A stretch of DNA of 64,000 nt, from positions 38,143 through 102,142 of the forward strand of contig NZ_JAKOOW010000025.1 in NCBI RefSeq assembly GCF_022288825.1, given 5' to 3'. Shown here one piece after another: positions 58,053 to 64,000 of the stretch (its first letter is position 1; each line of letters starts with the position of its first letter). Made by a program: the position numbers and the translations under genes. This DNA is from Kingella pumchi (GTDB taxonomy: Bacteria; Pseudomonadota; Gammaproteobacteria; Burkholderiales; Neisseriaceae). The notes under the pieces were generated by a model, which saw only the letters and a list, made by a program, of their open reading frames with translations, ran no database searches and was not told where the DNA came from.

Positions 58053-59429
58053 ATGTCGAAAAGAAAGCACAACAAAATCCCCCTGCTGGCGCACGAATGG
58101 CGCGCCAGCATTTCGCTGGCCGGCGTTTACGCGTTGCGGATGCTGGGCATGTTTCTGGTGCTGCCGGTGCTCTCGCCCTACGCGGCGGGGCTGGGCGGCA
58201 CTGCGGCGGCCGGCGGGCTGGCCATCGGCGTTTACGGTTTTACCCAGGCGCTGCTGCAGCTGCCGCTGGGCATCGCGTCCGACCGCTTCGGCCGCAAAAA
58301 AGTGATTTATCTCGGGCTGGCGGTGTTTGCGCTGGGCAGTTTCCTGTCGGCGATGGCCGACAACGTTACCCTGCTGATTATCGGCCGCGCGGTGCAGGGC
58401 GCGGGGGCGGTAAGCGCTGCGGTTACCGCGCTGCTGGCGGATCTGACCCGCGAAGAAGTCCGCACCCGCGCCATGGCGTCGGTGGGGCTGACCATTGGCC
58501 TGGCCTTTGCCGCCAGCATGGTGCTGGGGCCTGTGCTGACCCGTTTTGTCGGCGTGCCCGGCCTGTTTGCGCTGACCGGTTTTCTGTGCCTGGCCGCGGT
58601 GGCGGTGGTGGCGCTGGTTACGCCCAATCCGACCGTGAGCAAGCTGCGCCAGGACGCCGATACCCAGCCTTCGCGCATCAGCGAAGTGCTGAAAAACCGC
58701 CTGCTGATGCAGCTGAACTTCGGCATTTTCGCCCTGCAGGCGGTGATGATGGCGATTTTCGCCAGCCTGCCGACGGTGGCCGAAGGGCTGGGTCTGGCGC
58801 GCACTTCGCACGGCATGCTGTATCTGCCGGCGGTGCTGCTGGGGCTGGTGCTGATGGTGCCGGCCATCATCCTTGCCGAAACGCGCAACAAAATGAAGGC
58901 GGTGTTTGTGGCGGGCATCCTGCTGATTGCCGCCGGACTGGCGGGCATGTATTTTGGCATCGCTTCGCTCTTGGCCATCGGTGCGGCGCTGGCGGTGTAT
59001 TTCGTCGGCTTCAATATTCTTGAAGCCAGCCTGCCGTCGATAGTGTCGAAAGTGGCGCCGGTCGATCTGAAAGGCACGGCGATGGGCGTGTACAACACCG
59101 CCCAGTCGGTCGGCGTGTTTGTCGGCGGCTCGGTGGGTGGAGTGCTGTTCCGCCATTTCGGCTTTGGCGGCGTGTTTCTCTTTTCGCTGGCGCTGACCCT
59201 GCTGTGGCTGGCCGTCGCCCTTGCCGCGCCGGCGCCCAAGCCGGTACGCAACCTGATGCTGGCGCTGCCGCCCGAGCGTCGCGGCGACTTGGGCAGCCTG
59301 AAAAGCCGTGTGGCCGCTTTGGCCGGCGTGGAAGCAGTCAGCTTCAGCGAAGATGGCGAAACCCTGTTTGTCAAAGTGCTACAGCATTTTGACGAAGAAC
59401 CCCTGCAAAAAATCTTAACCGGAGCTTGA
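58053..59429 (+). CDS. MFS transporter, YajR-like
   Basis: A 458-residue 12-helix transporter with a C-terminal soluble domain. The loop FGRKKVIYLG after helix 2 and GPVLTRFVGVPGLFALTGF are standard for the major facilitator superfamily. Residues about 385-458 include VAALAGVEAVSFSEDGETLF, which matches the YAM domain of E. coli YajR. Substrate unknown. The start is ATG 58053. ssb begins one base after its stop, so both are co-transcribed. DUS-encoded LGSLKSRVA links the two domains. Confidence 0.9.
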   Translation: MSKRKHNKIPLLAHEWRASISLAGVYALRMLGMFLVLPVLSPYAAGLGGTAAAGGLAIGVYGFTQALLQLPLGIASDRFGRKKVIYLGLAVFALGSFLSAMADNVTLLIIGRAVQGAGAVSAAVTALLADLTREEVRTRAMASVGLTIGLAFAASMVLGPVLTRFVGVPGLFALTGFLCLAAVAVVALVTPNPTVSKLRQDADTQPSRISEVLKNRLLMQLNFGIFALQAVMMAIFASLPTVAEGLGLARTSHGMLYLPAVLLGLVLMVPAIILAETRNKMKAVFVAGILLIAAGLAGMYFGIASLLAIGAALAVYFVGFNILEASLPSIVSKVAPVDLKGTAMGVYNTAQSVGVFVGGSVGGVLFRHFGFGGVFLFSLALTLLWLAVALAAPAPKPVRNLMLALPPERRGDLGSLKSRVAALAGVEAVSFSEDGETLFVKVLQHFDEEPLQKILTGA

Positions 59430-59430
59430 T

Positions 59431-59937
59431 ATGTCTTTAAACAAAGTCATCCTGATCGGCAATCTCGGCCGTGATCCCGAAGTGCGCTACATGCCCAACG
59501 GCGAAGCGGTGTGCAATTTTTCCATCGCCACTTCCGAAACCTGGAACGACCGCCAGAGCGGCCAGCGCCAGGAGCGCACCGAGTGGCACAACATCACCAT
59601 GTACCGTCGTCTGGCCGAAATCGCCGGCCAGTATCTGAAAAAGGGCAGCCAGGTCTATATCGAAGGCCGCATCCAAAGCCGCAAATACACCGGCAAAGAC
59701 GGCATCGAGCGCACCGCCTACGATATCGTTGCCAACGAAATGAAAATGCTCGGCAGCCGCAACGCTTCCGGCGGCAGCGGCAATTACGACGACCAGGGTG
59801 GCTACCAGCAGCCTGCCCAGCAGTACGCCCCGCCGCAGCAGAACTACAGCAGCGAGCCACCGCCCGCACCGCGCCGCCAGGCCGCGCCCGCGCCTGCCGC
59901 GCCGGTGGAAGACATCGACGACGACATTCCCTTCTGA
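59431..59937 (+). CDS. ssb: Single-stranded DNA-binding protein
   Basis: A 168-residue OB-fold protein beginning SLNKVILIGNLGRDPEVRYM, with a Gly/Gln/Pro-rich linker (residues about 110-158) and the acidic tip DIDDDIPF that recruits partner proteins. It directly follows the YajR-like gene. Important for replication and for handling incoming transforming DNA. Confidence 0.97.
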   Translation: MSLNKVILIGNLGRDPEVRYMPNGEAVCNFSIATSETWNDRQSGQRQERTEWHNITMYRRLAEIAGQYLKKGSQVYIEGRIQSRKYTGKDGIERTAYDIVANEMKMLGSRNASGGSGNYDDQGGYQQPAQQYAPPQQNYSSEPPPAPRRQAAPAPAAPVEDIDDDIPF

Positions 59938-60003
59938 TGCCGCGTTTCGCACCTTCAGGCAGCCTGAAAGCACGCAAGCCGGTATTCGCAACAGGAAACC
60001 GCC

Positions 60004-60552
60004 ATGCCTAGCCCGCAACTTCACGATCATCCCCACCTGCCGCCGCAGGACTGCGAGCCGCCGCTCAAGGCCGGCTACCACCGTCTCGGCCGCAGCGGCA
60101 AGCTGAGCCTGTGGTTCGGCATTGCGCAAACGGTAATGATTTTCGCTGTGATGCTGCTGGCGCTGTGGCAGCCGGTGCCGCTGCCGGTGCTGGCGCAAAA
60201 TCTGGCGGCCGGCGTGGTGTTTGCCGTTGTGCTGTGGCACTGCGCCCATGCCCGCAGCAAGGCCTTTTTGCTGCTGGCGCTGCTGTATCTGCTCTTTGCC
60301 TTCGGTTTTTCCGTTACGACAAACAGCGGCTGGAAGCTGAGTTTTGATCTGAACCTGCCGCTGCGGCTGTCTGTCGCTTTCGGCGGCCAGTTTGACGGTT
60401 TTGCGCTGAGCCTTGCCTTTGACCTGCTGGCGCTGCTGGCATGCGGTTTGAGTGTGAACGTGTGGCGGCGGTTGCGCCGTCTGCCGCCGCTGCCGAAGCA
60501 GCCTTGCTCTGAAGAGCGCGGCTACGACAGCGAATTCGACGAAGAACTGTAA
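60004..60552 (+). CDS. Membrane protein of unknown function
   Basis: A 182-residue protein with four hydrophobic segments (residues about 36-52, 60-76, 86-103 and 133-149), a histidine- and proline-rich N-terminus (SPQLHDHPHLPPQDCEPP) and an acidic tail (GYDSEFDEEL). Not recognised. It lies between ssb and trpF and follows a DUS. Confidence 0.72.
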   Translation: MPSPQLHDHPHLPPQDCEPPLKAGYHRLGRSGKLSLWFGIAQTVMIFAVMLLALWQPVPLPVLAQNLAAGVVFAVVLWHCAHARSKAFLLLALLYLLFAFGFSVTTNSGWKLSFDLNLPLRLSVAFGGQFDGFALSLAFDLLALLACGLSVNVWRRLRRLPPLPKQPCSEERGYDSEFDEEL

Positions 60553-60681
60553 TTCCGGCTGCCGCCGCTGGGCGGGCGGTTGCTCCCAAGCCAAGCGGCG
60601 GTGCGTGTACGGCACCGCCGCTGTTTTATTGGCGACAATTTTTTCAGGCAGCCTGAAAGCCGCTGCCGCAAGGAATCGAAT

Positions 60682-61305
60682 ATGAATCGGGTAAGAATCA
60701 AAATCTGCGGCATCACGCGGGTGGAAGACGCGCTTGCCGCCGCGGCCGCCGGCGCCGACGCGGTGGGGCTGGTGTTTTTTGCCGGCAGCAAGCGTTGCGT
60801 CGATGCCGCGCGGGCACGGGAAATCGTGGCCGCGCTGCCGCCGTTTGTGTCGGCGGTGGGCTTGTTTGTCAATGCCGGCGCCGACGAAGTCCGCCGCGTG
60901 CTCGACAGCGTGCCGCTCGATCTGCTGCAGTTTCACGGCGATGAAGACGCTGCTTACTGTCGCCGTTTCGGCCGTCCTTATCTGAAAGCGGTGCGCGTGC
61001 GCTCGGCCGACGACATCTGCCGCGCCCAAGCCGCCTATCCCGATGCCCGCGCGCTGTTGCTCGATGCTTATGTTGAAGGCGAGTACGGCGGCACCGGCCG
61101 CAGTTTCGACTGGTCGCTGCTGCCGCAAGATTTGGGACAAAACTGGGTGTTGGCCGGCGGGCTGACGCCGCAAAACGTTGCCGCCGCGCTTGCCGCCAGC
61201 CGTGCGCCGGCGGTGGACGTTTCCGGCGGGGTGGAAGCGGCGGCGGGCATTAAAGACGCGGCAAAAATCGCCGCATTCGCCGCGGCCGTCCGCAAAGCAG
61301 CCTGA
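60682..61305 (+). CDS. trpF: Phosphoribosylanthranilate isomerase
   Basis: Tryptophan-pathway TIM-barrel enzyme. The 207-residue protein starts NRVRIKICGITRVEDALAAA, with LLQFHGDEDAAYC, VLAGGLTPQNVAAA and DVSGGVEAAAGIKD. The start is ATG 60682. Its last codons and TGA stop (KAA-stop) are a DUS variant. It is monofunctional and not beside other trp genes here. Confidence 0.95.
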   Translation: MNRVRIKICGITRVEDALAAAAAGADAVGLVFFAGSKRCVDAARAREIVAALPPFVSAVGLFVNAGADEVRRVLDSVPLDLLQFHGDEDAAYCRRFGRPYLKAVRVRSADDICRAQAAYPDARALLLDAYVEGEYGGTGRSFDWSLLPQDLGQNWVLAGGLTPQNVAAALAASRAPAVDVSGGVEAAAGIKDAAKIAAFAAAVRKAA

Positions 61306-61398
61306 AAGCGGCAGGCAGCCTGAAAACGCCCAAACCGCTTTTCAGGCTGCCTTGAATGACCGGCAGCGTAAAAGACAAGGAACGATAGGGAGCACAAG

Positions 61399-63924
61399 AT
61401 GCGGCAGGAACTGATGCGCGAAAAAGAAGCGGCGCTGGCGCAATACCGCGGCAACGGCGACCCGCAGGCGTTTTTCCGCCGTTACGGCGCGGCTTTGGAA
61501 GCGCTGCTGGCCAAGCTGTGGCAGCAGTATTTTTCAGGCTGTCCTTACTGCCTGCTGGCGGTGGGCGGTTTCGGCCGCGGCGAAGTCTATCCGCATTCCG
61601 ATTTGGATTTGGCGCTGGTGGCGCCCGCAGAATTGTCGGCAGAAGACGAAAACCGGATTGCCGGCTTCGTGCAGGCTTTGTGGGATATGGGTTTGGCGCC
61701 GGCTTTGAAGTCAGGCAGCCTGAAACAGCTGTGCGCCGCCGCTGCACAGGATGTTTCCGCCGACACCGCTTTTCTCGAAGCACGACTGCTGTGCGGCGAA
61801 GAAGCGCTGGCGCAGCGTTTGCGCCAACAGCTGGACGCGCAGCGCGACACCGCGGCTTTTGTCGAAGCCAAGCTGGTAGAAATGCAGCGCCGCCACGCCC
61901 GCCGGCCGGCGCTGGTTTTGGAGCCGGACGTGAAAAACGGCAGCGGCGGTCTGCGCGATTTACACACCATGATGTGGCTGGCGCAGGTGCAGGGGCTGCA
62001 AACCGGTTTTTACGCGCTGATGCACCGGCGCATCATCACCCGCATCGAAGCCGGCCTGCTGCGCAGCTGCCACCGCGAGTTGGCGCGGCTGCGTATTGAT
62101 CTACATCTGGCTGCCGGCCGTGCCGAAGAGCGGCTGGTATTCGATTTGCAGGCTGAAATCGGCTGCCGCCGTTATCCCGATTTGGAACGGCAGGCGGCGG
62201 TGGAAAAGCTGATGCACGGCTTTTACCGCACGGTGAAAACCGTTATCCAGCTCAACGGCATTCTGATTCCGATGCTGCGCGGTCGGGTGTATTCGGCGCT
62301 GCCGCGGGTGGTGGGCGAAATCGACGCCGACTATTATTTGCTGGGTAAGCAGATTGCCGTGCGCGATTTGAAGTTGTTTGAGAAACGGCCGCAGGAGATT
62401 TTCGGCGTGGTGTCGCGCTGGCAGCGCAACGGCGCGGTGGAAGGCATGGCGCCGAAAACACTGCGGGCGTGGTGGGCGGCGGTGCAGTCGCTGGACGAGG
62501 GTTTTTACGCCGATCCCGCCAACCGCGCCCGTTTTTTGGATTTTTTCCAAACCGGTGCCAATCTGAGCAAAATCATGCGCTTTCTCAATCTATACGGCGT
62601 GCTGGCGCGCTATCTACCGGGTTGGAAAGCGATTGTCGGGCTGCTGCAGCACGATTTGTTTCATGTTTATCCGGTTGACGACCATATTCTGACGGTGCTG
62701 GCCAAGCTGCGGCGGCTGGCATTGGAGGAATACAGCCACGAGATGCCGTTTGCCAGCGCCCTGATGCACGCGTTTGAACCCAAATGGCTGCTGTATCTGG
62801 CGGCGCTGTTTCACGATATCGCCAAAGGCCGCAACGGCGATCACGCAAAACTGGGCATGGAAGATGCCCGACGTTTCGCCGCCGACCATGGCTTGAGCGC
62901 TGATGAGTGCGAACTGCTGGTGTGGCTGGTGGAGGATCATCTGCTGATGTCGTCGGTGGCGCAAAAAGAGGACATCCAAGATCCGGAAACAGTCGAGCGC
63001 TTCTGCCGCCGCGTGCGTACGCCACAGCGTTTGCGCGCGCTGTATCTGCTGACGGTGGCGGATATTTGCGGAACCAACCCGAAAATCTGGAATTCGTGGA
63101 AAGACCAACTGCTCAAACAGCTTTTTCAGGCTGCTTTGCGCCGGTTGTCCGGCGAGTCCGGCAGCCGCGAAAGCATGGGCAGCCGCCGTCGCGCAATGGC
63201 ATTGGCGGCATTGGCCGAGCAGGGGAAAAGCGAGCGCGAAATCCGTTCCGTCTGCCGCACGCTGGGCGATGCTTATTTTGTGCGCCATGAGCCGGAAGAA
63301 ATTTTGTGGCATCTGCAAGTGCTGCCGCAAAAGGGCATGGACAATGCGGTAGCGGGCATCCGCAGTCTGGATACGGCAACGCTGCAGATTGTGGTGTTTA
63401 TGCCCAATGCTGATGGTTTGTTTGCTCGTCTGTGTCGTCTGTTCAGCCGCAACGATTTGGACATCGCCGCCGCGCGGGCGTTTGTTACCGAGCACGATTT
63501 TATTCTCGATACTTTCGTTGTTAGGCTGCCTGAATATCTGGCCGGTAGCGACAGCAGCAGTTTTCAGGCTGCTTTGCAGCGACAGTTGGACGATTTTCTC
63601 GCCGGCCGTTTTGCCGAAAAGAAAGACAAACGCCAAGCAAGCCGCCGCGCCCGCAGTCTGCCAATCGCCCCGCATATCGAGCTGAATGCCGACCCGAGCC
63701 AGGCCGATTGGTATGTGCTGGAGCTGGTAGCAGTCAACCGCCCCTATCTGCTGGCCGATATCAGCGAAGTGTTCGCCCGCCGTCGCATCAGCGTGCGCCA
63801 CGCCAAAATCAGCACGCTTGCCGATAGGGCCGAAGACAGCTTCCTGCTGTACAGCGCAGCATTGGCCGATCCTGCCGAAGAAGTGGCTTTGAAACGCGAC
63901 TTGCTGGCGGTGTTAAGCACGTAG
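61399..63924 (+). CDS. glnD: PII uridylyltransferase/uridylyl-removing enzyme
   Basis: Sensor of glutamine that modifies PII proteins. The 841-residue protein has a nucleotidyltransferase domain (GGFGRGEVYPHSDLDLAL, residues 56-73), an HD domain (HDIAKGRNGDHAKLG) and two C-terminal ACT domains. Start ATG 61399 after AGGGAGCACAAG. Several uptake sequences are translated, among them SGSLKQLCA, LFQAALRRLS, VRLPEYLAG and SSFQAALQRQ. It is transcribed alone as far as the window shows. Confidence 0.96.
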   Translation: MRQELMREKEAALAQYRGNGDPQAFFRRYGAALEALLAKLWQQYFSGCPYCLLAVGGFGRGEVYPHSDLDLALVAPAELSAEDENRIAGFVQALWDMGLAPALKSGSLKQLCAAAAQDVSADTAFLEARLLCGEEALAQRLRQQLDAQRDTAAFVEAKLVEMQRRHARRPALVLEPDVKNGSGGLRDLHTMMWLAQVQGLQTGFYALMHRRIITRIEAGLLRSCHRELARLRIDLHLAAGRAEERLVFDLQAEIGCRRYPDLERQAAVEKLMHGFYRTVKTVIQLNGILIPMLRGRVYSALPRVVGEIDADYYLLGKQIAVRDLKLFEKRPQEIFGVVSRWQRNGAVEGMAPKTLRAWWAAVQSLDEGFYADPANRARFLDFFQTGANLSKIMRFLNLYGVLARYLPGWKAIVGLLQHDLFHVYPVDDHILTVLAKLRRLALEEYSHEMPFASALMHAFEPKWLLYLAALFHDIAKGRNGDHAKLGMEDARRFAADHGLSADECELLVWLVEDHLLMSSVAQKEDIQDPETVERFCRRVRTPQRLRALYLLTVADICGTNPKIWNSWKDQLLKQLFQAALRRLSGESGSRESMGSRRRAMALAALAEQGKSEREIRSVCRTLGDAYFVRHEPEEILWHLQVLPQKGMDNAVAGIRSLDTATLQIVVFMPNADGLFARLCRLFSRNDLDIAAARAFVTEHDFILDTFVVRLPEYLAGSDSSSFQAALQRQLDDFLAGRFAEKKDKRQASRRARSLPIAPHIELNADPSQADWYVLELVAVNRPYLLADISEVFARRRISVRHAKISTLADRAEDSFLLYSAALADPAEEVALKRDLLAVLST

Positions 63925-64000
63925 GCCTGGCAGTTTTTCAGGCTGCCTTATAAAAACATTTCCTTTTTCGATATGGATTTGTGCTTTGGCGGGTAGTTTT

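Overview
The window is a gene-dense stretch of a GC-rich (about 60% by eye) Neisseriaceae chromosome. The main clue is a very large number of copies of the 12-mer AGGCAGCCTGAA in both orientations, in intergenic gaps and inside genes. This is the Kingella-type DNA uptake sequence dialect (AG-kingDUS) of naturally transformable Neisseriaceae. Gene content agrees: pilT-pilU, NsrR with cysteines at 90, 97 and 103, and a lone copy of the classical Neisseria uptake word ATGCCGTCTGAA. I cannot name the species. There are 66 protein genes; I saw no tRNA, rRNA, CRISPR array, transposase or prophage gene.

Layout. 1-9.4 kb: end of the nuo operon (nuoM, nuoN, DUF2818), queC, nth, glmM, a DedA protein, anmK, then rpmB-rpmG on the minus strand. 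9.6-13.2 kb: a secreted protein of unknown function, a TerY-like vWA protein, a TerA/TerD-like protein and a TetR regulator. 13.4-18.8 kb, minus strand: Nif3-like protein, a TIGR01244 protein, lytic transglycosylase, tehB, rsgA, lapB, lapA. 19-22.5 kb: ilvE and the pilus retraction ATPases pilT-pilU. 22.8-28.1 kb: lpdA, rraA, an OsmC protein, an NfeD/stomatin pair, an unknown membrane protein and a thioredoxin-like protein. 28.3-31.7 kb, minus strand: a THUMP rRNA methyltransferase, a small lipoprotein, a VOC protein of atypical composition, pcm, terD. 32-39.7 kb: dinG, the rpsF-priB-rpsR-rplI operon, mutM, a TPR protein and a small membrane protein. 40.2-44.1 kb: aldehyde dehydrogenase and a nitric-oxide module (nnrS, hemerythrin protein, divergent nsrR). 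44.2-49 kb: hemC, a small gene, hemD, hemX, hemY. 49.3-56.2 kb, minus strand: lysC, purF, cvpA, a DedD-like SPOR protein, folC, plsY. 56.3-63.9 kb: folB, a histone-deacetylase-fold protein, a YajR-like transporter, ssb, an unknown membrane protein, trpF and glnD.

Most of this is housekeeping. The unusual material is structural. Uptake sequences form inverted pairs at gene ends, often occur as 17-bp palindromes readable on both strands, and are translated inside many proteins as GSLK, FQAA, RLPE, QPE or SGCL; in a few genes they supply the stop codon. Between genes there is also a MITE-like element that has provided the stop codon of its neighbour, a dRS3-like repeat pair, and a two-copy intergenic repeat of about 90 bp. 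The best functional modules for follow-up are the Ter-like pair with its secreted neighbour and the NsrR module with a candidate operator. Promoter, operator and terminator calls come from reading the sequence by eye.
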